In this document: one piece after another, positions 48,238 through 60,403 of the stretch
Layout of the letters: each line of letters opens with the position of its first letter
Numbering within the stretch: the stretch's first letter is position 1
Assembly: GCF_001792775.2 (NCBI RefSeq)
Contig: NZ_MLGE02000002.1
Span: 1 to 64,000 of the forward strand
Reading direction: 5' to 3'
Origin: Staphylococcus pseudintermedius
GTDB taxonomy: Bacteria; Bacillota; Bacilli; Staphylococcales; Staphylococcaceae
Length of the DNA: 64,000 nucleotides
The notes under the pieces: model-generated
What the model saw: only the letters and a program-made list of their open reading frames with translations
Database searches by the model: none
What the model was told of the DNA's origin: nothing
Position numbers and translations under genes: made by a program

Positions 48238-49086
48238 CTAAAACAATTTAAGTTGTTGTGGTGCTAAATCTTCATAATCAATGCCTAAAAGTTTTTGAAA
48301 ATACTTGGCATTTGCTGCAGCATGACCGCCTGAGTTGTTGTTAAACACGACATATACATGTTGCGCTTTTTGATTTAATAATGTCACTTTATCTGCTAAT
48401 TGTTGTAATTCTTCAGCGTTATAATTATAAAGATACCGCACATCTCGCCATTCTTGGTCCGTCATATCCTTTTTCGTCCAACCATACTTGTTTCGTCCAT
48501 GAAGTCGAACGAGTGCCGTTTGATGTGTAATGCGGTTCACTAATGGGACACTGCCTTCTCCTACTTGAGGTTCATCACATACCGAATGAATAAGTTGATT
48601 GTCTGTTAAAAATTGTAGCGTATGCTCTTTCATTTCGCCTTGGAACCAAGATTGATGACGAAATTCGATACATACCGGTACTTGTTCGAGTTGTGCGCGG
48701 ACGTAGCGAATATATTTAATATTTTTAGCATTACAATCAAACCAAGGCGGAAACTGAACGAGGACCATCGCTAAACGATCTGCTTCAACTAAAGGTTGTA
48801 ACATCCGTCGAAAATCATGAAATAAACTTTCAATCGTGTCTGCATAGTCGTGGTAATCTGCATGTAACGTCAGTGCTTGATGAATTTTGACGACGAATTT
48901 AAAGCGTTGTGGCGTTTCACTAATCCATTTCACAATATTACGTTCAGGTTGGATGGCATAATATGACGCATCTAATTCAACGACTGGAAAATGACTTGCA
49001 TAAGTTTGTAATTTATCTGCTTTGCGCTGTAAATCTTCATACAAGGTGTCATGATCGCCCCACCCTGTTAGACCAATTTCTATCAT
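48238..49086 (-). CDS. DUF72 family protein (YunF/YecE-like)
   Basis: A 282-residue protein with the DUF72 TIM-barrel-like fold. Conserved blocks: IEIGLTGWGDHD at the N-terminus, FKFVVKIHQALT near residue 65, VLVQFPPWFDC near residue 110, VCIEFRHQSW near residue 140 and VYVVFNNNSGGHAAANA near residue 250. Function is unknown. I start at ATG 49086, six bases behind GGCGGTG; the ATG at 49104 has no site. First gene of the yunF-yunE-yunD-lipA-yutD run. Confidence 0.87.
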   Translation of the reverse strand: MIEIGLTGWGDHDTLYEDLQRKADKLQTYASHFPVVELDASYYAIQPERNIVKWISETPQRFKFVVKIHQALTLHADYHDYADTIESLFHDFRRMLQPLVEADRLAMVLVQFPPWFDCNAKNIKYIRYVRAQLEQVPVCIEFRHQSWFQGEMKEHTLQFLTDNQLIHSVCDEPQVGEGSVPLVNRITHQTALVRLHGRNKYGWTKKDMTDQEWRDVRYLYNYNAEELQQLADKVTLLNQKAQHVYVVFNNNSGGHAAANAKYFQKLLGIDYEDLAPQQLKLF

Positions 49087-49209
49087 TTTTATCACCGCCT
49101 TCATTTTATCATATCCACCACGATGATGTACGTGATGATGCCCCTCGTTTGTTGGAAAGCAGCATAGGGTATAATGGGATTAAAGACGTGCAAAAAGGAG
49201 TTTTTAATA

Positions 49210-49917
49210 ATGGTAAAACAAATCAGTTACGGGGCACATGAAGACCAACATTATGACGTTTATGACAATGAACAGAAAACGTCACAAGCATGGATTGTTC
49301 TCATTCATGGCGGCTATTGGAGACAAAAATATAGTAAAGCGATGATGGATTTAATGATTGATACATTGATTGAAGCAGGCTATGCAGTAGTCAATGTGGA
49401 ATATCGTCGCGGTACAGCACATCCATGGCCGATACCGAGCGACGATGTGGCAGCAGCAATTCAACATTTTAAAACTTCTACCTATCAACCACGACAACTG
49501 GTTGGCATCGGTCATTCCGTGGGTGGACAACTCGTTTTATTAAACGCAGAGTTATTCGATCAAATCGTCGCACTCGCACCTGTGACAGACGTCCTTTACA
49601 CGTTACATCAACATTTAGGACAAAACGCTGCAGCAGAATATTTTGACTCTAGCTCAACCCATACGATGCGTGTAGCCTCACCTTTAATGCAAGCACCTAT
49701 TGATGTCGATACACTCATTGTACACGGGTTTAACGACACTTCCGTACATATGGATACCACGCTCTCCTATGTCCAAGAAAACTACAAGCATGGTCAATAT
49801 TTAACACTCTATGCCTTACCTTATTTAGACCATTTGGATTGTATTAATCCTGGCGCGACACACCTCAATATGTTATTGGAATGGCTCGCACACCGTACTG
49901 CAGGCGATACGGTATAG
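49210..49917 (+). CDS. Alpha/beta hydrolase (kynurenine formamidase-like)
   Basis: A 235-residue cytosolic alpha/beta hydrolase. HGGYWR (about residues 29-34) forms the oxyanion loop, and the nucleophile elbow GHSVGG (about residues 102-107) has the catalytic serine. HGFNDTSVH (near residue 177) and the C-terminal DHLDCI supply the acid and histidine. The HGG-type loop is shared with kynurenine formamidase and esterase families; the substrate is unknown. The start at ATG 49210 follows AAAGGAG; an earlier ATG at 49174 adds 12 unrelated residues. Confidence 0.85.
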   Translation: MVKQISYGAHEDQHYDVYDNEQKTSQAWIVLIHGGYWRQKYSKAMMDLMIDTLIEAGYAVVNVEYRRGTAHPWPIPSDDVAAAIQHFKTSTYQPRQLVGIGHSVGGQLVLLNAELFDQIVALAPVTDVLYTLHQHLGQNAAAEYFDSSSTHTMRVASPLMQAPIDVDTLIVHGFNDTSVHMDTTLSYVQENYKHGQYLTLYALPYLDHLDCINPGATHLNMLLEWLAHRTAGDTV

Positions 49918-49930
49918 CGGACACATATGA

Positions 49931-49971
49931 TGCACAGTTACATGTTGAATTATTCAGCTTGTGACTGTGCA
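49931..49971. terminator. Hairpin behind the alpha/beta hydrolase gene
   Basis: TGCACAGTTACA and TGTGACTGTGCA form a 12-base stem (one G-T pair), followed on the plus strand by TTTTG. It overlaps the 3' end of the convergent nitronate monooxygenase pseudogene. Confidence 0.5.
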
Positions 49972-50901
49972 TTTTGAATCAATTGGTTGAAAAAATTAGC
50001 CACATCGTGATTTTGCGCGAGACGGCCACCTTGACCACTCCACATATGCATCCAGTTTGCATCGCCTACCATACCTGCCGCAGCTCAAATATGTTACGTT
50101 TAATCATTTTGTATTGGCTAAGGTAAAATGACCGGACCTTTTTCGCGAAAATGCTGAATCCATGCATTGTGAAGCGCTCTTGCAGGTTTTCTAATAATTT
50201 CATGTGTCAGAATCGCATCTGTTGCCACACTGTTAAAATCACTTGTTTATACACTGATTTTGCGGTGCTTTCATGTATTGTTAAAAAGGTTGTCGCCACT
50301 TAAGGGGCGCATACCATTGTCCCAATTAATGGCGTTGTCTCTTGATGATCATCAAATGTTGTACGGTGACCGCCTGCTTCACTTCCTTGTGCCACAACTA
50401 GCTGCTTCTACTGCTTTGACTTCTTCACCGGTTGTCACACTACCAATTAATACGATATCGGCTGCTTTCAAACGGTTGATTGTTTTTTCATCAGGAATTC
50501 CAAAAGTGAACTGCAAATCGAAACGTGTTGTTGAATGACAATGTCAATCAATATGTCACATATGGAAGGGTCGGTATCGCCAATTGTTGGTTGTTCAAGA
50601 TTTAATGCTGGGCGATATGGTGTTAAAAAGTCGTTCATCGCCGCCACAGCTTCATCTTTATATGAAAATGACTCTGGCACATATAAATTTACTGAAAAAG
50701 ACTTGGATGTGCGTGCTTTCACTTTTAAAATTTCTTATTCGAGTACTGCCGAGGTCATATAACATGTACCAATCGTCGCAAGTCCACCTAATTCGCTGAC
50801 CGCGTTGCGACGAGTTCTGGTGTCATTCTCTCAGCCATTCCTACATGTATAATTGGATAGTCAATTTGACATTGTTCTGTCACCTTTGTTTTACACCACA
50901 T
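49950..50901 (-). pseudogene. Nitronate monooxygenase pseudogene
   Basis: On the minus strand fragments of one FMN-dependent nitronate monooxygenase (2-nitropropane dioxygenase family) appear in different frames. They are MWCKTKVTEQCQIDYPIIHV (start at 50901 behind AAGGTGA), then YVPESFSYKDEAVAAMNDF, FTFGIPDEKTINRLKAADIV, then VVAQGSEAGGHRTTF, and a C-terminal WMHMWSGQGGRLAQ ending at 49950. At least three frameshifts or stops separate them. Many short plus-strand ORFs here are shadows. The gene is clearly dead; an intact homologue elsewhere in the genome is possible. Confidence 0.85.
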
Positions 50902-50922
50902 CGTCAAGTCACCTTAAATTTT

Positions 50923-50957
50923 AAAAAAAGCTGGGTCACAATGAAATGTTCCCAGCC
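50923..50957 (-). terminator. Terminator of the CNNM/CBS gene
   Basis: On the minus strand GGCTGGGAAC... and ...GACCCAGCT pair around an ATTTCATTGT loop and are followed by TTTTTTTAA. It starts about 25 bases behind the stop at 50981. Confidence 0.85.
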
Positions 50958-50980
50958 ATTTTCTATATTTTTATGTCACT

Positions 50981-51979
50981 TTAACGGATTTGTTTCAATT
51001 TATCGCTTTCTTCGCGATCCATCTCATCTTCAATCTCCATACCTAACATCTCTTCAATCAAATCTTCATGTGTCACAATCGCATCTGTACCACCATATTC
51101 ATCAAGTACAATAGCCATATGTTTACGTGTGACCGTCATCTTTCTCAATACCCATTCAGCACGGTTATGTTCATAAACAAACAACGGCTCTGAACAGAAA
51201 TCTGTCACTGCTTTATCGGGTGTTTTACTCCAAGCTAACAAATATTTAGAATGAAACACACCTACCACATTATCGATATCGCCTTCATATACTGGATAAC
51301 GCGTGTATGGATGGTTCATCACAATGTCATACACTTCATCATACGTATCCTCTACAGATAGTGATGTCACATTCACACGCGGAGTATTGCTGACATCATT
51401 CAACTTCAAACGATCAAAATCCATAACCCCTTGAATACGATTCCGTTCCATTTCGTTAAATGCGCCTTCCGTACCTGCAATCGACACCATCGTACGCACT
51501 TCTTCTTTGGACATACCTTGATTTTCTTGTCCACGTGACAATATACGATTAATGCCATCTGTTAAAGCATTCAACACGACCGTTATCGGTTTAAATACGA
51601 TGACACAAAGGCGTATCACTGGAAATACAAAACGTGCAATTGGATCTGGAAATGTTGCGGCTACGGATTTCGGAATCACTTCAGCAAATACGATAATGAC
51701 GACCGTTAACACCGCGGACGCAATACCGACACTTAGGCCTATATCTACTGCTAAAATCGTGACTAATGTCGGTAACAAAATATTCGCAATGTTATTACCA
51801 ATTAAAATAGTGGTAATGAATTCACTCGGTTTTTCTAATAACTTCAATAATTTCGCGGATCTTTGGTGATTCTGGTCCGCTTCTGATTTTAATTTGACCT
51901 TGTTTGCTGCGGTAAGTGCCGTTTCACTCCCCGAAAAGAAACAAGAGACAATGATGAGTAAAATGATCGCAATGATCAT
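50981..51979 (-). CDS. CNNM/CBS-domain membrane protein (hemolysin C/CorC family)
   Basis: A 332-residue protein with an N-terminal CNNM (DUF21) domain of three or four membrane segments (starting SCFFSGSETALTAA), then a pair of CBS domains (about residues 185-315, including TRYPVYEGDIDNVVGVFH and MAIVLDEYGGTDAIVTHEDL). It ends soon after, without the C-terminal CorC/HlyC domain of longer members such as MpfA. The family is linked to Mg2+ export or tolerance. I start at ATG 51979 behind GAGGGGGAA; the ATG at 52009 lacks a site. Confidence 0.87.
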   Translation of the reverse strand: MIIAIILLIIVSCFFSGSETALTAANKVKLKSEADQNHQRSAKLLKLLEKPSEFITTILIGNNIANILLPTLVTILAVDIGLSVGIASAVLTVVIIVFAEVIPKSVAATFPDPIARFVFPVIRLCVIVFKPITVVLNALTDGINRILSRGQENQGMSKEEVRTMVSIAGTEGAFNEMERNRIQGVMDFDRLKLNDVSNTPRVNVTSLSVEDTYDEVYDIVMNHPYTRYPVYEGDIDNVVGVFHSKYLLAWSKTPDKAVTDFCSEPLFVYEHNRAEWVLRKMTVTRKHMAIVLDEYGGTDAIVTHEDLIEEMLGMEIEDEMDREESDKLKQIR

Positions 51980-52015
51980 TAAGCAGTTCCCCCTCTTAAT
52001 CTCTAGCATAAGAAA

Positions 52016-52100
52016 ATAGTCAATATGTTAAACCCATTTTCATTTTTCAACTGTTTTATAATTAACAATGCGCAATAAAAACATGAGAAAGAAGATGATG
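52016..52100 (+). repeat. Dispersed intergenic repeat, short copy R8
   Basis: The stretch attttcatttttcaactgtt followed by ttataattaacaatg resembles the right end of R4 (ttcctgctgttttataatctttaatg region). Only this end is present. The gap 52010-52268 shows no gene otherwise. Confidence 0.4.
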
Positions 52101-52268
52101 AGAAAGCTTAATGTCTCACCCTATCTCCTACTATATCATGCACATCATTTCTACTTCCCTATCATCTCAAACCTTATACACCGAAAATACATACCGGCAA
52201 TCATAGTATTATTGTGTCTGAACGATAGCTAAATTGCAAATGAATCACACATAATACCTGCATGATTT

Positions 52269-52553
52269 TCATACATTTTTGGATTTGCGTGAGTAATAGG
52301 TTGCGCATTTTTTTAATAACGCCATAAAATGTGCACCTTCATAATATGTTTTAGTGGCACGATCTAACATCAATTTGTTTAAACTGACTGAATCGATAGG
52401 CGTGTCACTCCCATTAATATATATGTCCATGGTGTAACCTTCACGATTGAAAGCGTCATAAAAATGAACAAGTTCGCCTAACACTAACCCAGTCGGCTTC
52501 TCGTCATACCCAAACTGATGGTGACTTGTGTTGATCATCATAAGCTTTTTCAT
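52269..52553 (-). pseudogene. Truncated DJ-1/PfpI-type protein (N-terminal fragment)
   Basis: 94 residues that match the N-terminus of type 1 glutamine amidotransferase-like DJ-1/PfpI proteins (HchA-like): MMINTSHHQFGYDEKPTGLV, LGELVHFYDAFNREGYTMDI, and the DSVSLNKLMLD, TKTYYEG blocks. Full-length proteins of this type are about 220 residues and carry the catalytic cysteine after residue 110, which is missing here. The frame ends abruptly in an unrelated basic tail. It is most likely a remnant left by a deletion. AAGGAT precedes the ATG. Confidence 0.75.
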
Positions 52554-52608
52554 ATAGTCTATCCTTTCTGAATTAAGGTAGCGACATAAAAAAACTTGTG
52601 TAAAATAA

Positions 52609-52648
52609 ATACCTCTTTATTTTGAACATAATCAAAATAAAGAGGTAT
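52609..52648. terminator. Inverted repeat behind sufB
   Basis: ATACCTCTTTATTTTGA (52609-52625) and its perfect inverse (52632-52648) form a 17-base stem with a six-base loop, about 50 bases behind the sufB stop. On the minus strand a T-rich run follows (TTTATTTTA). It probably ends the suf operon. Confidence 0.7.
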
Positions 52649-52698
52649 CAAAAAGGTAGTTTTCGACAATCAAAATCGCTCAACCATGCCTACTCAGC

Positions 52699-54096
52699 TT
52701 ATCCGATACTACCTTCCATCTCGAACTTGATGAGACGGTTCATTTCAACAGCATATTCCATTGGCAATTCTTTTGTAAATGGTTCAATGAAGCCCATTAC
52801 GATCATCTCAGTCGCTTCTTCTTCAGAAATACCACGAGACATGAGGTAGAACAATTGCTCTTCAGATACTTTAGAAACTTTCGCTTCGTGTTCTAATGAA
52901 ATGTGGTCATTGAAAATTTCGTTGTAAGGAATTGTATCGGATGTCGATTGGTTATCTAAAATTAGCGTATCACATTCGATGTTTGAACGTGCGCCCTTCG
53001 CTTTACGTCCAAAGTGTACAATACCGCGGTATACTACTTTACCGCCGTCTTTAGAAATAGATTTTGAAACGATTGTTGAAGATGTGTTTGGTGCTTTATG
53101 AATCATTTTAGCACCTGCATCTTGAACTTGGCCTTTACCCGCAAAAGCGATAGATAATGTGCTACCTTTTGCACCTTCACCAAGTAACACACATGCTGGA
53201 TATTTCATTGTTAATTTCGAACCTAAGTTACCGTCAACCCATTCCATGTTTCCATTTTCATGAACGAATGTACGCTTTGTCACAAGGTTATACACGTTGT
53301 TTGCCCAGTTTTGAATCGTTGTATAACGAACGTGCGCATCTTTGTGTACAATGATTTCAACAACTGCCGAGTGCAATGAGTTCGTTGTGTACACTGGTGC
53401 TGTACAACCTTCAACATAGTTTACAGATGCACCTTCGTCAGCAATGATTAATGTACGTTCGAATTGACCCATGTTTTCTGAGTTAATACGGAAATACGCT
53501 TGTAATGGTGTGTCCAATTTCACATTTTTCGGTACGTAAATGAATGAACCACCTGACCATACTGCTGAGTTCAATGCTGCGAACTTGTTGTCAGCTGCTG
53601 GAATGACAGATGCAAAATATTCTTTGAAAAGTTCTTCGTTTTCTTTTAATGCTGTATCTGTGTCTTTGAAGATAATACCTTTTTCTTCAAGTTCTTTTTC
53701 CATGTTATGGTAAACCACTTCTGATTCATATTGTGCAGATACACCTGCTAAATATTTTTGCTCAGCTTCTGGAATACCTAATTTATCGAAAGTACGTTTA
53801 ATTTCTTCAGGCACTTCATCCCAAGAACGCTCTGAACGCTCTGACGGTTTAACATAATACGTAATATCGTCAAAGTCTAATTCAGATAAGTCGCCGCCCC
53901 ATTGTGGCATTGGCATTTTATAAAACTGTTTTAACGATTTTAAACGAAAGTCCAACATCCATTCAGGTTCGCTTTTCATTCTTGAAATTTCACGTACAAT
54001 ATTTTCTGTTAAGCCACGTTCTGATCTAAAAATCGATACGTCTTCATCATGGAAGCCATATTTATAATCGCCTACATCAGGTGCTTTTTTAGCCAT
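52699..54096 (-). CDS. sufB: Fe-S cluster scaffold subunit SufB
   Basis: A 465-residue scaffold protein of the SufBCD complex, on which clusters are built. The protein is nearly identical to S. aureus SufB as I remember it. The beta-helix core runs through about residues 140-400, with [19 protein letters not shown] and [20 protein letters not shown] as conserved stretches. It starts at ATG 54096 with AGGAG nine bases upstream; a TTG one codon earlier is not needed. Last gene of the operon; 94 bases separate it from sufU. Confidence 0.97.
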   Translation of the reverse strand: MAKKAPDVGDYKYGFHDEDVSIFRSERGLTENIVREISRMKSEPEWMLDFRLKSLKQFYKMPMPQWGGDLSELDFDDITYYVKPSERSERSWDEVPEEIKRTFDKLGIPEAEQKYLAGVSAQYESEVVYHNMEKELEEKGIIFKDTDTALKENEELFKEYFASVIPAADNKFAALNSAVWSGGSFIYVPKNVKLDTPLQAYFRINSENMGQFERTLIIADEGASVNYVEGCTAPVYTTNSLHSAVVEIIVHKDAHVRYTTIQNWANNVYNLVTKRTFVHENGNMEWVDGNLGSKLTMKYPACVLLGEGAKGSTLSIAFAGKGQVQDAGAKMIHKAPNTSSTIVSKSISKDGGKVVYRGIVHFGRKAKGARSNIECDTLILDNQSTSDTIPYNEIFNDHISLEHEAKVSKVSEEQLFYLMSRGISEEEATEMIVMGFIEPFTKELPMEYAVEMNRLIKFEMEGSIG

Positions 54097-54193
54097 CAAT
54101 CATCACTCCTATTTCTAATTCATTCATGAGTGCCTTATGACAACTCATTTTCAACTCTATCGTAATCGTTGTGTAAAAAGTTCTCACAAACGA

Positions 54194-57210
<3,017 letters not shown>

Positions 57211-57231
57211 AATTATTTCCTCCTGTGATGA

Positions 57232-58002
57232 TTATTGGTTTGCCACTACTGATTCGTATTCTTCTTTAACCCATTCATAACCTTCTTCTTCAAGGCGTTT
57301 TGCTAATTCAGCACCACCTGATTTCACTACGATGCCGTTATACATTACGTGCACATGGTCTGGTGTAATATAGTTTAATAAACGTTGATAGTGCGTGATA
57401 ATTAATGAACCAAATTCCTCTCCGCGCATTTCATTGATTCCTTTTGATACAACTTTTAATGCGTCGATATCAAGACCAGAGTCAATTTCATCTAAAATAG
57501 CGAATTTAGGTTGTAACATCATTAATTGTAAAATTTCGTTACGTTTTTTCTCCCCACCAGAGAAGCCTTCATTTAAGTAACGTTGCGCCATGTCTTTATC
57601 CATGTCTAAGAAATCCATTTGTTTGTCTAACTTTTTAATGAACTGCATTAAGTTAATCTCATTACCTTCTTCACGTTGCGCATTAATTGCTGAACGCATA
57701 AAGTCCGCATTTGTCACACCCGTAATTTCTGATGGGTATTGCATAGCTAAGAAAAGACCTGCTTTGGCACGTTCATCAACTTCTAATTCTAAAACATTTA
57801 CTCCATCTAATAACACTTCACCTTGTGTCACTTCATAAGATGGATGGCCCATAATTGCTGAAGATAATGTTGATTTACCTGTACCATTTGGCCCCATGAT
57901 GGCATGAATTTCCCCTGTGTTGATTGTCAAGTTAACACCTTTTAAAATCTCTTTATCGTCAATAGACACATGTAAGTCTTTAATTTCTAATGTTGATGGC
58001 AT
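57232..58002 (-). CDS. sufC: Fe-S assembly ATPase SufC
   Basis: A 256-residue ABC-type ATPase that drives the SufB/SufD scaffold. Walker A is GPNGTGKST (about residues 34-42), the signature is [10 protein letters not shown] (about residue 146) and Walker B is [12 protein letters not shown] (about residue 165). I start at ATG 58002 behind GGAGGGAA, giving [13 protein letters not shown]; the frame opens earlier at 58035 with non-family residues. First gene of sufCDSUB. Confidence 0.97.
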   Translation of the reverse strand: MPSTLEIKDLHVSIDDKEILKGVNLTINTGEIHAIMGPNGTGKSTLSSAIMGHPSYEVTQGEVLLDGVNVLELEVDERAKAGLFLAMQYPSEITGVTNADFMRSAINAQREEGNEINLMQFIKKLDKQMDFLDMDKDMAQRYLNEGFSGGEKKRNEILQLMMLQPKFAILDEIDSGLDIDALKVVSKGINEMRGEEFGSLIITHYQRLLNYITPDHVHVMYNGIVVKSGGAELAKRLEEEGYEWVKEEYESVVANQ

Positions 58003-58042
58003 TAATATTCCCTCCAAAATAATGTTAGATTCCATAGTTTAG

Positions 58043-58069
58043 TTTATAATAATTTTAATGTAACGTCAA
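58043..58069 (-). promoter_or_regulatory. Possible suf operon promoter
   Basis: On the minus strand TTGACG (58064-58069) and TATAAA (58043-58048) are 15 bases apart, slightly short, 41 bases before the sufC start. It is the best candidate in the gap but not a perfect one. Confidence 0.4.
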
Positions 58070-58299
58070 AAGGTTTTCAAATCTATCTAGTTGCTTATTA
58101 TAACTGAAATAAAGGGATTGATAAACCGTTTAGCGTTATATATTCAGTTTGTAGAAGAATCATTCTTACAAACTTTTTTAGAAACGTTATTGATAATTAA
58201 AAGCACTCTGTTCTCATTCAAATCAAGATGATATTATCACTAATAGAAAATGGGTATAATATGTTATGATGTATGGACAAAAAAGAAAGGATTACAATT

Positions 58300-59160
58300 A
58301 TGTCGAAATTTAAACTTTCTAATATTCCTCGTGGTTTCGCAATGGGTGTCAGTGATTTAATCCCAGGTGTAAGTGGCGGTACAATTGCGTTATTACTCGG
58401 AATATATGATGATTTTATTCAATCTGTAAGTGGTGTGTTCTCAAAAAATTTTAAAAAGAGTATTTTATTTTTATTACCGATAGTGATTGGTATGGGCTTA
58501 GCAATCGGTATTTTAAGTAGTGTTATTAATTACTTATTAGCGAAGCATCCTGTCCCGACTATGTTCTTTTTCTTTGGACTGATACTAGGGATTATTCCAT
58601 TTTTATTGCGCATCTCAAGATATAGACAGACATATCAGATTCAGCATTGGCTCGTTATGCTTGTCTGCGTCATTATTTTAGCATCAATGGCATTTTTCAA
58701 AGGCGATAGTAATCATGCTGTACCTTCACACATCGATGTATCAGGACCGATGTTGATAAAATATTTAATAGCTGGGATTTGTGCATCAAGTGCGATGCTA
58801 CTGCCCGGTATTTCAGGCTCGTTCGTTTTATTATTATTCGGCGTCTACAGTACAGTGACATTTTCTATTTCAGAAGCTGTTCGTTTTAACTTTGAAGGGC
58901 TTCCTGTCATTTTATTAGTCGGCGTCGGTGTCGTCATCGGTTTTGTTATTGCAAGTAAGATCATTACATTTTTACTCGAACATTATACGTATTTAACATA
59001 TGCTGCGATATTAGGGCTTGTCATCGGCTCACTTTTCTCAGTGTTCCCAGGCCTACCGACATCAGGACTCTCATGGTTGGTTTCTATCGTAACACTCATT
59101 ATCGGTTTTGTTATCAGTTACGTCTTAGGTCAATTTACTGCCGAAGCTGAAACAAAATAA
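58300..59160 (+). CDS. DUF368 membrane protein
   Basis: A 286-residue integral membrane protein with about eight segments. The family motif GVSDLIPGVSGGTIALLLGIYD (about residues 17-38) recurs in part as SSAMLLPGISGSFVLLLFGVY near residue 176, an internal repeat. DUF368 proteins, including the staphylococcal one, have recently been described as undecaprenyl phosphate translocases (with DedA proteins) that recycle the lipid carrier; that role is likely here. I start at ATG 58300, eight bases behind GAAAGGA. It is divergent from suf. Confidence 0.87.
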   Translation: MSKFKLSNIPRGFAMGVSDLIPGVSGGTIALLLGIYDDFIQSVSGVFSKNFKKSILFLLPIVIGMGLAIGILSSVINYLLAKHPVPTMFFFFGLILGIIPFLLRISRYRQTYQIQHWLVMLVCVIILASMAFFKGDSNHAVPSHIDVSGPMLIKYLIAGICASSAMLLPGISGSFVLLLFGVYSTVTFSISEAVRFNFEGLPVILLVGVGVVIGFVIASKIITFLLEHYTYLTYAAILGLVIGSLFSVFPGLPTSGLSWLVSIVTLIIGFVISYVLGQFTAEAETK

Positions 59161-59164
59161 ATTA

Positions 59165-59202
59165 AAAGCACACGTGAACCATTATGATCATGTGTGCTTT
59201 TT
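59165..59202 (+). terminator. Terminator of the DUF368 gene
   Basis: AAAGCACACGTG and CATGTGTGCTTT form a 12-base stem (one G-T pair) around an AACCATTATGAT loop, followed by TTGATGTT. It lies just behind the stop. Confidence 0.8.
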
Positions 59203-59258
59203 GATGTTATTATAGGAAGAAAAACGGAATAGTTCTTTTGGAAGTCTAGCCAGTCTTT

Positions 59259-59312
59259 CGGGGACAGTACGACGAAATCTTTGTGACATATAAGATTTCT
59301 GTACTGCCCCCG
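59259..59312. repeat. Dispersed repeat R6, isolated hairpin core
   Basis: The clearest copy of the hairpin unit. CGGGGACAGTAC and GTACTGCCCCCG form the base of the stem, and GAAATCTT / AAGATTTC the upper part, with GAC bulged out on one side and TGTGACATAT as loop. The same unit occurs in R3 (32445-32496), R4 and R5. Here the flanking parts of the long repeat are mostly missing (59203-59456 has no gene). Confidence 0.75.
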
Positions 59313-59456
59313 AAAAGCCCATCTGCCTTCTATAAAAAATAATAACGATATATTGACAAATCGCGTTGAGACTTCAGCTGATCCCGGAAGTGTCACCCGT
59401 TTTAAATAGTCATCCTATTTCTCCAACTCATTGTATATAATATGCGAACCAAAACA

Positions 59457-60275
59457 TTACTTCGCAGGAATGACAGCACCATCAAACTCTTTGTTAATAT
59501 AATCGCGCACTTCATCTGACTGTAATGCTTTCAAGAACTCTTGATACTTCTCATCGTTTTTGTGTCCTTTTTGAACAGCTAAAATATTGGCAAACGGCGA
59601 TGATTCATCTTCTACTGCAATCGAGTCTTTCAACGGCTTCAATCCATTATCGATTGCATAGTTTGAGTTCATAATCACCGCATCACCTTCACCATTATTA
59701 TAAGTTTTTGGTAAAAATTCTGCGCCTTGTTGGTTATCAAACTCTAAATGCTTTTTGTTTTCTACAATATCATCTAATTTTGCGTCTTCGATTTTAACCC
59801 CATCTTTAATTTTGATTAGGCCTGCTTTCACAAAGAATGATAAGAAACGCCCCTCTTCAGCTGGATTGTTTGAAATATAGATTTTAGCACCGTCTGGTAA
59901 GTCTTTTAAGCTTTTATGCTTTTTACTGTATACAGCCATTGGTGTTGTTAACACTTTACCTACTTCTTCAATTTGGTAACCGTGTGACTTTTGTTCAGCT
60001 TTTAGATAAGGTACGTGTTGAAAAAGGTTGGCATCTACATCGCCTTTATCCAATAACTTGTTCGGAATTTTATAATCATTGACTTCGCGAATTTCAACTT
60101 CATAGCCCTTTTTCTTCATGATTTCTCCAGCTTTTTTAGCGACTTGTCCATGGGGTGTCGGTGTTGCTGCAACAACGATTTTTTTATTATCACTTTCATT
60201 ATTTCCTTTACCACAGGCTGCTAAAACAACTACGAATGCAGCAATTGCCATGAATAATACAGATAATTTTTTCAT
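59457..60275 (-). CDS. metQ: Methionine ABC transporter lipoprotein MetQ (second copy)
   Basis: A 272-residue NlpA-family substrate-binding lipoprotein. The lipobox LAAC puts the lipid on C21. The body has VVAATPTPHGQVAK, NDYKIPNKLLDKGDVDANLF, FQHVPYL and ISNNPAEEGRF, typical of D/L-methionine binding proteins. It is clearly a paralogue of the gene at 60404 and lies 128 bases behind it on the same strand. Start ATG 60275 lies six bases behind AGAGGA. Ligand preference may differ from the first copy. Confidence 0.92.
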   Translation of the reverse strand: MKKLSVLFMAIAAFVVVLAACGKGNNESDNKKIVVAATPTPHGQVAKKAGEIMKKKGYEVEIREVNDYKIPNKLLDKGDVDANLFQHVPYLKAEQKSHGYQIEEVGKVLTTPMAVYSKKHKSLKDLPDGAKIYISNNPAEEGRFLSFFVKAGLIKIKDGVKIEDAKLDDIVENKKHLEFDNQQGAEFLPKTYNNGEGDAVIMNSNYAIDNGLKPLKDSIAVEDESSPFANILAVQKGHKNDEKYQEFLKALQSDEVRDYINKEFDGAVIPAK

Positions 60276-60403
60276 ATACATTCCTCTCCCATCTGACCTA
60301 TTTTAAATGATTAGGGTGTGAAAGTTTAGCCCATTTGAATGACTTTCCCCATCACACCACATGTTGTTTTTTTATTTCATATTAAATAGTTGTGCATCTC
60401 ACC

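Noticed and set aside
50260..51114. Several plus-strand ORFs
   Set aside because: They are antisense to the nitronate monooxygenase pseudogene or to the 3' end of the CNNM gene.
60313..60358. Terminator between the two metQ genes
   Set aside because: A GGTGTG...CACACC hairpin exists but no T run follows on the minus strand, so I do not call it a terminator; it may be an mRNA-processing or ratio-setting stem.
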